A stretch of 64,000 nucleotides of DNA, taken from Hyphomicrobiales bacterium. Lineage in GTDB: Bacteria > Pseudomonadota > Alphaproteobacteria > Rhizobiales > OSC116. The stretch lies in NCBI GenBank assembly GCA_013214705.1, contig JABSRZ010000003.1:775443-839442 (forward strand), written 5' to 3'. A program made the position numbers and the translations under genes. The notes beneath the pieces are model-generated. The model made no database searches, was not told the DNA's origin, and saw only the letters and a program-made list of their open reading frames with translations. Below, piece by piece: positions 8,721 through 18,713 of this stretch (within the stretch, counting starts at the first letter, position 1; the number at the start of each line of letters is the position of its first letter).

Positions 8721-8750
8721 ATAATATAAAGCCCGGTGATTAGATGTCAA
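8721..8750 (-). promoter_or_regulatory. Promoter of the gcv operon
   Basis: On the minus strand a consensus TTGACA (8750-8745) is followed after 16 bp by TATATT, or after 18 bp by TATTAT. Transcription would start a few bases before the first aptamer. The site lies directly after the stop codon of the usp gene. Confidence 0.8.
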
Positions 8751-8761
8751 CAAGACTTATG

Positions 8762-9610
8762 TCAGCGCGACATTAATATCGGTAAATTTAAATTTGCCAG
8801 TATATGGCGGGTGGCACCGCCAAATATAAACTCACGTAACCTCGAATGGCCATAAGCGCCCATCACCAGTAAGTCTGCAGCGTTAATTGCCGCCTCATGC
8901 AACAAAGTCTCGCCGATATTTCTACCATCACTGGCAACTGTATCGGCAATGACGCTTAACCCATGATGCGAAAACACTTCGGCAATTTCAGAACCGGGTA
9001 AATTGCCTGCCAATTTTGGGTTTAAATGCGGGTCAACCCAAACAAAACGAATTTCAGACTGTGAGGTCAGTAAAGGCAATGTATCAAAACTTGCTCGCGC
9101 CGCTTCGGCACTCATATTCCACGCTATGTTAACCCGGTCACCGATGGTTTCGAACACTTGCCCACGTGGAATGATGATGACTGGACGACCCGATTCTAAA
9201 ATGATTTTTTCGACAAAATCAACTTCCACTCCATAGAAATTCTCGGCGTCTATATTGGGCACTAATATCAAATCGGTGGTACGGGCATGGCGTATAAATT
9301 CATCTGCTATGTCTGAATCGGTGGAGTTTAAAACTAGAGATTTGCCCAATACATCATTGGCTCTTAAGGCTTTTTCAAAAATCTCGACCGTTTCTTTGGC
9401 TTGTTGCTTATACTTTGTTAGCTCTGAGTTTTGCAAATCTAACATGATGCTATCTGAGCCAAATACACCCATTTTAAACGAAAATAAAGGCACTATAAAA
9501 ATACCAATGAGATGAGCATCATGCCTGCGGGCAAGTGCGCAACTGGTTTTTATTGTGGCATCAACATTATCGACATCATTAAGGTTTATTAAAATGTTTT
9601 TAACAGACAT
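8762..9610 (-). CDS. Tandem-domain universal stress protein
   Basis: A 282-residue cytoplasmic protein built of two UspA folds (about 1-145 and 150-282). The second domain ends with GAYGHSRLREFIFGGATRHI, the G-2x-G-9x-G(S/T) ATP-binding motif of Usp proteins; the first domain lacks it. This layout matches UspE-like proteins that support survival in low oxygen or stationary phase. AAGGA precedes the ATG at a good distance. An FNR-type palindrome about 40 bp before a possible start site suggests oxygen control. Confidence 0.85.
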   Translation of the reverse strand: MSVKNILINLNDVDNVDATIKTSCALARRHDAHLIGIFIVPLFSFKMGVFGSDSIMLDLQNSELTKYKQQAKETVEIFEKALRANDVLGKSLVLNSTDSDIADEFIRHARTTDLILVPNIDAENFYGVEVDFVEKIILESGRPVIIIPRGQVFETIGDRVNIAWNMSAEAARASFDTLPLLTSQSEIRFVWVDPHLNPKLAGNLPGSEIAEVFSHHGLSVIADTVASDGRNIGETLLHEAAINAADLLVMGAYGHSRLREFIFGGATRHILANLNLPILMSR

Positions 9611-9657
9611 AACTTATTCCTTTTCAATGTGCTTAATAAACGGCTTGTGGCGGCATG

Positions 9658-9698
9658 AAATTACGCTCAAGTGGCTTTGTATTTTTGAACTAGCTCAA
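9658..9698 (-). promoter_or_regulatory. Possible FNR/CRP-family box and -10 of the usp gene
   Basis: TTGA-N6-TCAA (9685-9698) matches the core spacing of FNR-type half-sites. A weak -10 (TAATTT, 9663-9658) would place the box centre near -40, the class II activation position. Only the four-base cores match, so the site is a candidate. Confidence 0.45.
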
Positions 9699-9805
9699 CA
9701 TTTAGCTAGATTTTGTTGCGGCAAATTGTACCGCTATGGCCGAATAAATATTGAAACTTATAACCATTGCTGTTATCAAACGTATATTAGTTACTGGAAT
9801 TATCA

Positions 9806-10783
9806 ATGCAAAAACGACCATTAAAAGTTATCATGTGTGAACCTTTGGGTTTTTGTGCCGGGGTTGACCGCGCCATACAGATTGTCGAAAAATCACTCGA
9901 AAAATTTGGCGCACCGGTTTATGTGCGGCATGAAATTGTGCACAATAAATTTGTGGTGGAAAGCCTTAAAAACAAAGGCGCAATATTTGTAAAAGAGTTA
10001 GATGAAATACCAGATACCGATGCACCGGTTATATTTTCGGCGCATGGTGTGCCTATTTCTGTGCCCGCAGAGGCCAAACGGCGCAATATGTTCCAGCTAG
10101 ATGCCACTTGCCCCTTGGTTACCAAAGTGCATTTTGAAGCCAAGCGACATTATAAAAAGCGCCTTGAAACCATTTTAATAGGCCATGCTGGCCACCCCGA
10201 AGTTTTGGGCACAATGGGGCAATTGCCAGCTGGCGCTGTATTGCTGGTCGAAACCTTAGAAGACGTTGGTAAGTTGGTGGTTAAAGACCCCACTAGATTG
10301 GCCTATATGTCGCAAACCACGCTTTCGGTCGATGATACCAAAGACATGATTGAGGCGTTAAAGGCACGTTTTCCTAGCATCACTGGCCCGGGCAAAGATG
10401 ATGTATGTTACGCCACCACCAACCGCCAAGAAGCGGTAAAAGCCATTGTTGGCCGCATAGACGGGCTTATTGTGGTGGGCGCGCCGCATAGCAGCAATTC
10501 CCGCCGTTTGGTGGAAATTGCCGAACGCGAAGGTTGCGGTGTGTCGGCACTGGTCGAGCGAGCCAGCCAGATAGATTGGGGCATGTTTGACGGCGTGAAT
10601 GTTATGGGGCTTACCGCTGGCGCATCCGCTCCAGATGTGTTGATTGAAGAAATTGTCGACGCTATGCGCGACAGATTTGATGTGACAGTGGAGACGGTGA
10701 TTACCGCCAAAGAAACCGTGACCTTTAACTTGCCCAAAGAATTGCGCGAACCTAGGCAAAATAAAACTACAACCAGCGTATAA
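9806..10783 (+). CDS. ispH: 4-hydroxy-3-methylbut-2-enyl diphosphate reductase
   Basis: The last enzyme of the MEP isoprenoid pathway, an iron-sulfur protein that reduces HMBPP to IPP and DMAPP (325 residues). The three cluster cysteines are C17 (LGFCAGV), C102 ([10 protein letters not shown]) and C201 ([11 protein letters not shown]). [20 protein letters not shown] and TTNRQ are further family blocks. It begins a plus-strand cluster with thrB and rnhA, a gene order common in alphaproteobacteria. Confidence 0.97.
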   Translation: MQKRPLKVIMCEPLGFCAGVDRAIQIVEKSLEKFGAPVYVRHEIVHNKFVVESLKNKGAIFVKELDEIPDTDAPVIFSAHGVPISVPAEAKRRNMFQLDATCPLVTKVHFEAKRHYKKRLETILIGHAGHPEVLGTMGQLPAGAVLLVETLEDVGKLVVKDPTRLAYMSQTTLSVDDTKDMIEALKARFPSITGPGKDDVCYATTNRQEAVKAIVGRIDGLIVVGAPHSSNSRRLVEIAEREGCGVSALVERASQIDWGMFDGVNVMGLTAGASAPDVLIEEIVDAMRDRFDVTVETVITAKETVTFNLPKELREPRQNKTTTSV

Positions 10784-10813
10784 AATACCCCCCTCCTAAG
10801 ATTTGAGCGTAAT

Positions 10814-11788
10814 ATGGCTGTATATACTGATGTGAGCGAAGATGCGCTCGAACAATTTTTAACCCGCTATAATGTGGGGCAATTGTTGTGGTGTAAAGGC
10901 ATAGCCGAAGGGGTTGAAAATACAAATTATATTATGGCCACTGACAAAGGCCAGTTTATATTAACGCTTTACGAAGCCCGGGTGAGCGAAACTGACTTGC
11001 CATTTTATTTGGGCCTAATGAACCATTTGGCCGAAAATGGCCTGGAAACCGCAAGGCCTATCCGCCAAAATGATGGTGTTATTTATAGCCAATTATGCGG
11101 CAAACCGGCGGCTCTTATCGAGTTTTTGGAAGGGGTGGCGCTTAAATCGCCAAACAATCAAAGCCTGTTTCAGTTGGGGGTTCAATCGGCAAAATTTCAT
11201 CTCATTGCCGCCGATTTTAAACTCAGCCGAAAAAACGCTCTCAATTTGGCCGCTTGGCGCCCCTTGCTGGCCAGTTGCGGCGATAATTTGAGCCATATTG
11301 CGCCAGATATAAAAATTGGCTTGCAAGCATTCTTAACCGATGAATTAAATTATTTAGAGGCCAACTGGCCGCAAAATCTGCCACAAGGCATTATCCATGC
11401 CGATTTATTTCCCGACAATGTATTTTTTATGCAAGGTGAATTATCAGGCATTATAGATTTTTATTTCGCTTGTAACGAGTTATATGCCTACGAGCTGGCC
11501 ATCATCATCAACGCTTGGTGTTTTGAAACCAATGGCGAGTTGAATATAACCAAAGTCAAAGCGTTTTTTAGGGGCTATCAGTCCATTCGGCCATTAGAGA
11601 AAGTCGAACTTGAAGCCATGCCAATTTTATGCCGTGGTGCGGCCATTCGGTTTTTACTGACACGGCTTTATGACTGGATAAATGTGCCAGAAGACGCTTT
11701 GGTTATCCCCAAAAAGCCGACAGAATATATTCGAAATCTGAGCTTCCACCAAACAATAGAAAATTTTAGTGAATATGGAATCGAATGA
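10814..11788 (+). CDS. thrB: Homoserine kinase (type II, APH fold)
   Basis: A 324-residue kinase of the aminoglycoside phosphotransferase fold that makes O-phosphohomoserine for threonine synthesis; ThrC is also encoded in this window. Key motifs are the N-terminal [13 protein letters not shown] nucleotide loop, the Brenner motif [13 protein letters not shown] (catalytic Asp and metal-binding Asn) and GIIDFYFAC with the second metal aspartate. It follows ispH by 30 bp and its stop codon is close to the rnhA start. Confidence 0.95.
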   Translation: MAVYTDVSEDALEQFLTRYNVGQLLWCKGIAEGVENTNYIMATDKGQFILTLYEARVSETDLPFYLGLMNHLAENGLETARPIRQNDGVIYSQLCGKPAALIEFLEGVALKSPNNQSLFQLGVQSAKFHLIAADFKLSRKNALNLAAWRPLLASCGDNLSHIAPDIKIGLQAFLTDELNYLEANWPQNLPQGIIHADLFPDNVFFMQGELSGIIDFYFACNELYAYELAIIINAWCFETNGELNITKVKAFFRGYQSIRPLEKVELEAMPILCRGAAIRFLLTRLYDWINVPEDALVIPKKPTEYIRNLSFHQTIENFSEYGIE

Positions 11789-11792
11789 CGCG

Positions 11793-12257
11793 ATGGTGGT
11801 AGAAGAGGCAAACAAGGTGGTCATTTACACCGATGGCGCTTGCTCTGGCAACCCCGGCCCAGGTGGTTGGGGGGTGTGGATGTCGTTTAATGGCGCGACC
11901 AAAGAATTAAGCGGATTTGTAACCGAAAGCACAAATAACCGCATGGAATTGACTGCCACAATAGAAGCCCTAAACTTGCTAAAACGGGCTTGTGACGTGA
12001 TATTATACACTGACAGCGTATATGTGAAAGATGGCATTAACAAATGGCTGAACGGCTGGAAAGCGCGAAATTGGCGCACAGCGGCTAAAAAACCAGTTAA
12101 GAATGTCGAACTTTGGAAATCGCTCGACTTGGCGACGCAACGGCACAAAATAGAGTGGCGCTGGGTGAAAGGCCATGCTGGCAATGAAGGCAATGAACGG
12201 GCAGACCAATTGGCCACTGGGGCTATTGAAAAAGCCCGCGCTGACGGCCTAATCTAA
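11793..12257 (+). CDS. rnhA: Ribonuclease HI
   Basis: Cleaves the RNA strand of RNA-DNA hybrids. From ATG 11793 it is 154 residues with all catalytic residues visible: D14 in [17 protein letters not shown]52 in [10 protein letters not shown]74 in [12 protein letters not shown]128 and D138 in [15 protein letters not shown]. In-frame GTG 11769 and ATG 11775 lie inside thrB and would add up to eight residues; family length favours the later start. The 3' end overlaps the convergent glk gene by 9 bp. Confidence 0.95.
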   Translation: MVVEEANKVVIYTDGACSGNPGPGGWGVWMSFNGATKELSGFVTESTNNRMELTATIEALNLLKRACDVILYTDSVYVKDGINKWLNGWKARNWRTAAKKPVKNVELWKSLDLATQRHKIEWRWVKGHAGNEGNERADQLATGAIEKARADGLI

Positions 12258-13214
12258 ACTTGCCAAAGCGCCAATGAGAGCCGGGTATTTGTGGGTTATG
12301 ATGTGGGTTGCCACATTGCTTGTGAGGTCTGCCATGCGGCCTTTTTTCTCGAATATTTTGCGAAATTCACTTTTCAGAAAAAACGGCAATATTTTTGGCA
12401 CAATCCCGCCAGCAATATAAACCCCGCCAAACGCCGAAAAATGCAAACAATGATCGCCCGCGGTGCGGCCTAAGATATTGCAAAATAGGTTGAGGCTTTC
12501 GACCGCCAAGTCATCGGCATCATCTAGCGCGCGTTTGGTTATTTCGGTCGGCGAAAGGTCATCAATTTGTTTATGGTCAATCTCGGCCAATGTATCATAG
12601 ATGGTTTTTATGCCAGTGCCAGATATCAGCCGCTCTATCGACACTCGGTAATATTGTTTGCGCAACGAGCGCACCAAGGCAAATTCGCGCTCGGTATTGG
12701 GGCTAAATGTCGAATGACCGGCCTCACTGGGTATGGCGTGCCAATGAGGGTTATCGCCAGCTATATCGCAGGGTATTAATGCCGCCATGCCCATGCCTGT
12801 GCCCGGCCCGATGACCAGTTTATTGGCATTTTCTTCGACTTTGCCGCCGCCCACTTGCAACAGGTCGCTGGCTTTCATATGCGGTAAACAATAGGCAAGT
12901 GCGGTAAAATCGTTGATGATTTTGAGGGTTTTGAAGCCAAATTTCTGTTTATATTCGAGTTGTGAGAAACCAAAATTAACGTTGGTTAGCTCTATCCGGT
13001 CGCCTTTTATGGGGCCGGCTACCGCGATGGCTGCATGGTGAACACTGCCTGGCGATTCTAAACCATGCGATTTTAAATATTTGGCAATTATCTGGTCTAG
13101 ATGTTGGAAATTTTTGTTTTCGAAATATTCGACATGCAACAATTCGGTGTTGGGGCTTTGGGCCAACGCGAGGCGGGTGTTTGTACCGCCTATATCACCT
13201 AAAATTGCATACAT
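12249..13214 (-). CDS. glk: Glucokinase
   Basis: A 321-residue glucokinase of the bacterial Glk family that phosphorylates glucose with [15 protein letters not shown] (phosphate loop) is at the N-terminus, [14 protein letters not shown] and [12 protein letters not shown] form the sugar site, [12 protein letters not shown] is the second phosphate motif, and [15 protein letters not shown] is near the C-terminus. With pgi (37.2 kb) it feeds glucose into glycolysis or the Entner-Doudoroff route. Its last 9 bp overlap rnhA tail to tail. Confidence 0.93.
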   Translation of the reverse strand: MYAILGDIGGTNTRLALAQSPNTELLHVEYFENKNFQHLDQIIAKYLKSHGLESPGSVHHAAIAVAGPIKGDRIELTNVNFGFSQLEYKQKFGFKTLKIINDFTALAYCLPHMKASDLLQVGGGKVEENANKLVIGPGTGMGMAALIPCDIAGDNPHWHAIPSEAGHSTFSPNTEREFALVRSLRKQYYRVSIERLISGTGIKTIYDTLAEIDHKQIDDLSPTEITKRALDDADDLAVESLNLFCNILGRTAGDHCLHFSAFGGVYIAGGIVPKILPFFLKSEFRKIFEKKGRMADLTSNVATHIITHKYPALIGALASLD

Positions 13215-13378
13215 AATAAACCCGTTCTCAATCAGCAGAATTCTAGACTCATAGATAGCGAAATTGCCAAATTTGTCTATCTAAAACTCAACAACAAGTT
13301 GGATAAATTCAAATTGGTATGTAAATAATTTGTAAAAACCGCATTTATAGTGGAGGAGGATAGAGATTTGCTAGCAAT

Positions 13379-14188
13379 CTAGTTTAGGGTTTTTTGGGTT
13401 TGCAAATAATCTTGGCCATTAAAATAGTGAATGGTTAGAGAATGATTCGCGGTTGATTTAGCCAGTTTCATGCCCAAAATATTATAGACTAAATGACTAG
13501 AAGAAGCTGAAAACAGTTGATAAAATCTATTCTGGTTATCGGTGATAAATAGATCTCCAACCACTGCCGAATTGAGGCTAATGTTCAGCCTATTGGCGGC
13601 ATCATATTGAATAGATGACAACGCACTGTCGGCAAAATCTATTGGTTCTGGCAAGCGATCGAAATATTTACCAAATTTTAAAAATGCCATGGTTTTTTGC
13701 AAATCACCAGCATCGAGTTTTAGATTGAATACCGCCCGTTCCGGCAAGCAAATTACATCACAAACCGCATAATCGAAAATTACATTCATCGGGCTATTCA
13801 GGTTAGTATACTGGCGTTTCAACTCTATAAACAACACGATTTTATCTTTATAACCCCATGTTTCACCATACTTATTAATGAATTTTTGCGGGTGGGGATA
13901 TAAAATTTTCTGACCATCGGGCATGATGTTAGCGCCCGATATTTCGACCATAGCTGGCACGCCGGTGCTGCCGGGCGATTGCCAATAAGTTTTATAATTT
14001 TCAACAATATTAATTTCGACACCCAGTATAATGTCTTGATTGGTTGCCGACAATATATGCGCGCGGGCGGCGCTAAACTCGGTTTTTTGCCATTCGCTGA
14101 CCAAAATATTTTGTGCCATTACAACGTTAGACAATAGCCAGATAAATACCGATATTGAAGCACAAAGTTTCGATATTTTCAGCAGCAT
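13379..14188 (-). CDS. Periplasmic DsbD N-terminal-domain-like thiol protein
   Basis: This 269-residue protein has a signal peptide (about 1-25, ending AQN) and a body resembling the N-terminal immunoglobulin-like domain of DsbD/ScsB thiol reductases: TYWQSPGSTGVPAM near residue 70, then YAVCDVICLPERA with a C-x3-C pair near residue 145. It lacks the membrane and thioredoxin parts of full DsbD, so it probably serves as a stand-alone periplasmic redox partner. Such single-domain proteins are common in alphaproteobacteria. Divergent from yqgE. Confidence 0.75.
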   Translation of the reverse strand: MLLKISKLCASISVFIWLLSNVVMAQNILVSEWQKTEFSAARAHILSATNQDIILGVEINIVENYKTYWQSPGSTGVPAMVEISGANIMPDGQKILYPHPQKFINKYGETWGYKDKIVLFIELKRQYTNLNSPMNVIFDYAVCDVICLPERAVFNLKLDAGDLQKTMAFLKFGKYFDRLPEPIDFADSALSSIQYDAANRLNISLNSAVVGDLFITDNQNRFYQLFSASSSHLVYNILGMKLAKSTANHSLTIHYFNGQDYLQTQKTLN

Positions 14189-14307
14189 GTTAAATCCTAG
14201 GGCTATTTATTGCCTCAACTAGGGCGATAATGGTGGTTGATTTATTAGTTAGTTTAGCAATATTATATTTTGCATGAAGATGATAATCAAAATTTCGTGA
14301 GGCGAAA

Positions 14308-14940
14308 GTGGATTTATCCAATAAATTATTGGTTGCGCTGCCAAATATATTAGACCCTAGATTTGCAAAAGCGGTTATTTATATCTGCTCGCATAATGAA
14401 AATGGCTGTTTAGGCCTGACAATTAACGCACCGTCGCAAAATTTAACGGTTGGCGATACGCTAAGCCAATTAAATTTGCCAGAATTTGATATAGACGCAC
14501 TTATCGATGGTGATGGCAACAATTCTAAACTTGCAAACTCTACCATTGAAATGCCACCGCATTTGTTTCAGATACCGGTGTTAAATGGCGGGCCGGTAGA
14601 GCATAACCGTGGGTTTGTGTTGCATTCTAAAGATTATGAGTTAGCAGGCCAGACTTTGAAAATTTCGAATAGTATATCGATGACCTCTACGGCCGATATA
14701 TTGTCTGATATATCCCGTGGGCGCGGGCCCAAGAAAATATGTTTTGCCATTGGCTATGTCGGCTGGCGGGCTGACCAGTTGGAAAAAGAAATTTCAGAAA
14801 ACGCATGGTTGGTGATAGATGCCGACGACGACATTGTGTTTAACCATGAGTTTGACAAAAAATATGAAATGACGATGCAATTAATCGGCATCCCGCCCGA
14901 AATGGTTTCATCTATTTCTAGCGCCAGTGGCCGCGCTTAG
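14308..14940 (+). CDS. YqgE/AlgH family protein
   Basis: A 210-residue member of the UPF0301 (YqgE/AlgH) family, whose biochemical function is not firmly established. It shows the family blocks LVALPNILDPRFAKAVIYIC, HNENGCLGLTINAP, NGGPVEHNRGFVLHS and FAIGYVGWRADQLEKEI, with a 13-residue acidic insertion near residue 70. Translation begins at a GTG preceded by GAGG. Its TAG stop overlaps the stop codon of the convergent EAL gene by sharing bases in TTAG. Confidence 0.92.
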   Translation: MDLSNKLLVALPNILDPRFAKAVIYICSHNENGCLGLTINAPSQNLTVGDTLSQLNLPEFDIDALIDGDGNNSKLANSTIEMPPHLFQIPVLNGGPVEHNRGFVLHSKDYELAGQTLKISNSISMTSTADILSDISRGRGPKKICFAIGYVGWRADQLEKEISENAWLVIDADDDIVFNHEFDKKYEMTMQLIGIPPEMVSSISSASGRA

Positions 14941-17900
14941 GCATAATTTGCCGATAAGAAGTTAAGGCTATCTTTGGCATTCATCGGTTCACCAAACCTA
15001 AAGCCCTGCCCCCATTCGCAACCCAAATCTATCAATTCAAGCGCCTGGTCGTCGGTTTCGATGCCTTCAGCCACAACTTTTAAGCCCAAATCTCGCGCCA
15101 AATGAATGATGGCTTTAAGGATGATGGGACGGGTGTCGCCAAAATTTTCGCCATTGATAAAGGATCGGTCTATTTTAATCACATCAAATGGGAATTGATG
15201 CAAATAAGACAAAGATGAATGGCCGGTGCCAAAATCATCACAACATAAGCCGGCACCAGCGTCTTTTAAACGGGTTAGTATTTGGCGAGCTAGCTCGGGG
15301 TTCTTCATCACCAAAGACTCGGTAACTTCTAATTTTAAAGTCGAATGGATGACGTTAAACCGGCTTAGAACTTCTTGCACTTGCTCGACCAATTTGGGCT
15401 GGAACAATTCTAAACTCGACATATTGACCGATACAAATAACGGGTCGCTATGGCTGAAAGTGCGTTGCCAAATGTTCAGCTGTTTCACTGATTCTAATAA
15501 GGCAAATTTACCCAATTGGTGGATGTGGCCAGTGTCCTCGGCCAATTTAATGAATTCACTGGGCAATATGTCGCCCTCGACCGGGTGATGCCAGCGAATC
15601 AGCGCTTCAAAACCCACCGGACGCATGGTTTTAAGCGAAATTATCGGTTGGAATAACATTTCAAACTCATTGCGCGCTATGGCTTGGCGCAAATCATTTT
15701 CGCGGTTAAATTTTTCGCCGCCTTTGCCATTTAAAGCCACGGAGTAAAATATAACCGATGGTTGATCGACTTGTTTTGCGGTGTCTAGGGCAAGCTCAGT
15801 ATTGTGCAGCAGCTCACTTGGGGCATCATTATTATCTTCCGCCAATGCCATGCCGATGCTGGTATTGAGCACCACTTCACGCCGACCAAGCAATATCGGC
15901 TCGGCAATAAGGCTGCGCAAATTTTCGGCCAACGTGGCGATGGCATTTTGGTCGGCATATTCTATCAAAATGATGGCAAATTGGTCGGCACCAAGTCTGG
16001 CCACCGTATCAATTCCATGGCCATAATTTTCCAACCTTCGTGCCACGGTCATCAGTAAATTGTCGCCCATGGCAATGCCGACGCTGTCGTTAACTTGTTT
16101 AAATCTATCAATGTCGATTATCAGCAATGCAGGCATGGTTTTTTTGTCAGACTTGGCGCGTAATATGGCGCGCTCTAACCTATCCATAAATAACGAACGC
16201 CGCGGCAAGCCGGTTAAACTGTCATGCACAGCGTCTTGAAATAACCGATCTTCGGAGGTTTTTTGGTGGGTCACTTCTTTTAACGTGCCAACAAAACTGG
16301 TTAAATAGCCTTCGTCATCAGTCAGCGCTACCGCGCGCAATTCAAACCACAGATATTCGTTTTGCGCGTTACGTAACCTGAAATCTTGGTCGATGCGCGA
16401 ATTGCCATCTTCTAATATGACCGAAAGCGCGTTTTCGAATTTTGGCATGTCATGGGCATGTAAATAGCCAATCCATTCGCTGACCAATTGGGTCATCGTG
16501 TCTTGGCCATAATTTAGCAAATCGTCCAAATCTGTGCCACATTTAATCATACCTTCGATTAAATCCCATTCCCACAGCACTTGGCCACTACCGGCAATGG
16601 CTAAGTTGGAAAGGTTATTTTGATGGCTGTTAACCGACTTATTGGCCCCAAACGTAGCTGAATTAAAACTAGATTGTTCGGTAACATCGACACCACTTAA
16701 GGTATATTCCTCGGCATTGCGGGCGATGAAATATTGCAACAAAGCCACAAATGACATCAGTAAAAATAGCGCATAAAACGCCCCGACCACCAAATTCATA
16801 TATAATAGATCTGAACCCAAAGCCACGTAGATTTGCGCCACGGCCCATAGGCTAAATATGACCCAAATGGGCAACACCGTTTGGGCGATGGCAAATTTAG
16901 CTGTCGGCCAATATTTTACAATCAGCGCGAAGCCCATAACAATCACCAACAGCGCGTTGAGCCGGGCAATTGTGGCCGCCAAGGCAGGCGATACAGGCGC
17001 TATAAGCAACGCCACAGCGGCTATTAGCAACGGGAATAACATCGCCAACCGGGTGATGTTGAATTTATAAACCTTGCCGCCAAGCTTGATGGATTTTATA
17101 TTTTTGGCCACAAAATCAATGCGCCGGTTGAAAAATAAATATAACATTAGCAATGGCAAATTGGCCATAATCACTTCTGAAACCGCTCTGATAAACGACA
17201 GGCTATAGGCATTTTCTGGCAATATTACGGTGATGAAACCAAATTCTTGCAAACTAAAAGCCAGGGCAGACCAACAAATGGCCGCCACAATGGCCAACAA
17301 AATATCGCGTTTTACCACCAAAAGACCCGAAATAAAGATGGCCAACAGGCCAAAGACACCAATCATTAGACCTTGATAAAATGGCAAATAAATCTGGTGT
17401 TTGTTAAACGAGCCTATATCCCATAAACTAAGTTTGTTGGGCAGGCTTTGTGCCACCCGCGCTACAAATGTCACAGTTTTTTCGGCTGGTATAATGATGG
17501 AATAAACGTCACTACCGGCGATATTTTGCAATTCTGGTTTTTTATCTTGGCTGCTATACAGCTGCTCTATCCGCTTGCCACTTAGCTTTGGCATAAACAC
17601 GCCATCATTGCCACCACCAAAATGCGGCGCGACTAAATAGCGTTCTATATCCACTTTGCTGGGGTTGGTGAGCGCAAAGCTAAACCATAACGGGCTGCTG
17701 CCATCTGCACTCAAAATATTCATGGTCTTTTTTTCGTCATCGGCGGGGCGAATTACTTGCACCACCACGCTTGTTGCTGGCTCATAGACCGATGTATAAT
17801 CGGATATATTTAAATGCCGTGCATCTGGATATACCAGAATATTTTCGGTCGCGTTGGCGGTCGTTTGGGCATTGATGGCAATAAAAAGGCCGCAAATAAG

Positions 17901-18023
17901 TGGTAAAAACCAACTTGCCGCTGTTTTCAACCAATTTGAATATTTTGCCACATATTCTAAAATCATTAAATTTCCCACTGCCCAAATTGAGTTGATTATT
18001 GCGCACATAGTCCCATAACGCAC
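14937..18023 (-). CDS. Membrane PAS-GGDEF-EAL protein, probable c-di-GMP phosphodiesterase
   Basis: A 1028-residue signalling protein. After a hydrophobic signal (about 35-55) comes a periplasmic domain (to about 205), seven or so membrane spans (about 210-430; 7TMR-DISM-like), a PAS domain (about 470-590), GGDEF (about 605-765) and EAL (about 780-1020). The GGDEF signature reads GADQF, which should abolish cyclase activity. The EAL part is intact: EALIRWHHP, NMSSLELF, EVTES, DDFGTGHSSLSYL and KIDRSFI. Net activity is therefore probably c-di-GMP hydrolysis, with GGDEF as a regulatory domain. Start uncertain: ATG 17966 with GGGA upstream is an alternative. Confidence 0.88.
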   Translation of the reverse strand: MRYGTMCAIINSIWAVGNLMILEYVAKYSNWLKTAASWFLPLICGLFIAINAQTTANATENILVYPDARHLNISDYTSVYEPATSVVVQVIRPADDEKKTMNILSADGSSPLWFSFALTNPSKVDIERYLVAPHFGGGNDGVFMPKLSGKRIEQLYSSQDKKPELQNIAGSDVYSIIIPAEKTVTFVARVAQSLPNKLSLWDIGSFNKHQIYLPFYQGLMIGVFGLLAIFISGLLVVKRDILLAIVAAICWSALAFSLQEFGFITVILPENAYSLSFIRAVSEVIMANLPLLMLYLFFNRRIDFVAKNIKSIKLGGKVYKFNITRLAMLFPLLIAAVALLIAPVSPALAATIARLNALLVIVMGFALIVKYWPTAKFAIAQTVLPIWVIFSLWAVAQIYVALGSDLLYMNLVVGAFYALFLLMSFVALLQYFIARNAEEYTLSGVDVTEQSSFNSATFGANKSVNSHQNNLSNLAIAGSGQVLWEWDLIEGMIKCGTDLDDLLNYGQDTMTQLVSEWIGYLHAHDMPKFENALSVILEDGNSRIDQDFRLRNAQNEYLWFELRAVALTDDEGYLTSFVGTLKEVTHQKTSEDRLFQDAVHDSLTGLPRRSLFMDRLERAILRAKSDKKTMPALLIIDIDRFKQVNDSVGIAMGDNLLMTVARRLENYGHGIDTVARLGADQFAIILIEYADQNAIATLAENLRSLIAEPILLGRREVVLNTSIGMALAEDNNDAPSELLHNTELALDTAKQVDQPSVIFYSVALNGKGGEKFNRENDLRQAIARNEFEMLFQPIISLKTMRPVGFEALIRWHHPVEGDILPSEFIKLAEDTGHIHQLGKFALLESVKQLNIWQRTFSHSDPLFVSVNMSSLELFQPKLVEQVQEVLSRFNVIHSTLKLEVTESLVMKNPELARQILTRLKDAGAGLCCDDFGTGHSSLSYLHQFPFDVIKIDRSFINGENFGDTRPIILKAIIHLARDLGLKVVAEGIETDDQALELIDLGCEWGQGFRFGEPMNAKDSLNFLSANYA

Positions 18024-18137
18024 GTCGCCACTTAATAAGGCCCAATTATTAAGTTTTAGGTATATAAATCTTTTAACAATAGGTGCAATTCAAAGCAATA
18101 TTTTTTATGGATTCGCGTTGATAAAATACCCATTTGG

Positions 18138-18713
18138 TTAATTTTGGGCGATTTTTGCAAATAACCTGTGGTCTTGCCATTGGCCATTGATTTTTAAATA
18201 CCGTTTGGCTTCGCCTTCGGCCTCAAACCCGCATTTTTCTAGCACCCGAATCGAGGCAATATTACCCAATAATGTGGCTGCTTGTACGCGGTTAAAACCC
18301 CATATTTTGAAGCATTTATCGGTGATCAATGTAACCGCTTCGGTCATATAGCCTTTAGAATTTTGGCTTTCCGCCATCCAATAGCCTAATGAACATGCTT
18401 GAAATACGCCGCGTTGGACATTGTTAATATTCACGCCGCCAACCAGTGTTTTGCTGGTATTTTCAAAAATTAGGAAGCCGTATTTTCTATCTTGGCCAGC
18501 TTCATGCTGGTCATTTCGCACCCGAGCGTAAAATACCTTCTTACTCAGCGCATTAGCCGCCCAAATGGGCTCAAACGGTTGCAGAAATTGCTGATTGGCG
18601 CGGCGAACGGCAAAAAACTGCGGATAATCGGATTTTTCGGCCATGCGAATGTAAATATGCTGGCCAATAATCGGTTGTTTGGCCAAAGTGAGAAATTTAT
18701 TGTCACTAAACAT
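18138..18713 (-). CDS. GNAT N-acetyltransferase, RimJ/RimL-like
   Basis: A 191-residue GNAT enzyme that should transfer an acetyl group from acetyl-CoA to an amino group, possibly the N-terminus of a ribosomal protein. The family pattern is seen in the GYWMAESQNSKGYMTEAV acetyl-CoA site, LITDKCFKIWGFNRVQA and the LGNIASIRVLEKCGFEAEGE tail typical of RimJ. It overlaps the preceding M16 peptidase gene by 8 bp, so it is the last gene of the long cox-thrC run. Actual substrate unknown. Confidence 0.85.
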   Translation of the reverse strand: MFSDNKFLTLAKQPIIGQHIYIRMAEKSDYPQFFAVRRANQQFLQPFEPIWAANALSKKVFYARVRNDQHEAGQDRKYGFLIFENTSKTLVGGVNINNVQRGVFQACSLGYWMAESQNSKGYMTEAVTLITDKCFKIWGFNRVQAATLLGNIASIRVLEKCGFEAEGEAKRYLKINGQWQDHRLFAKIAQN

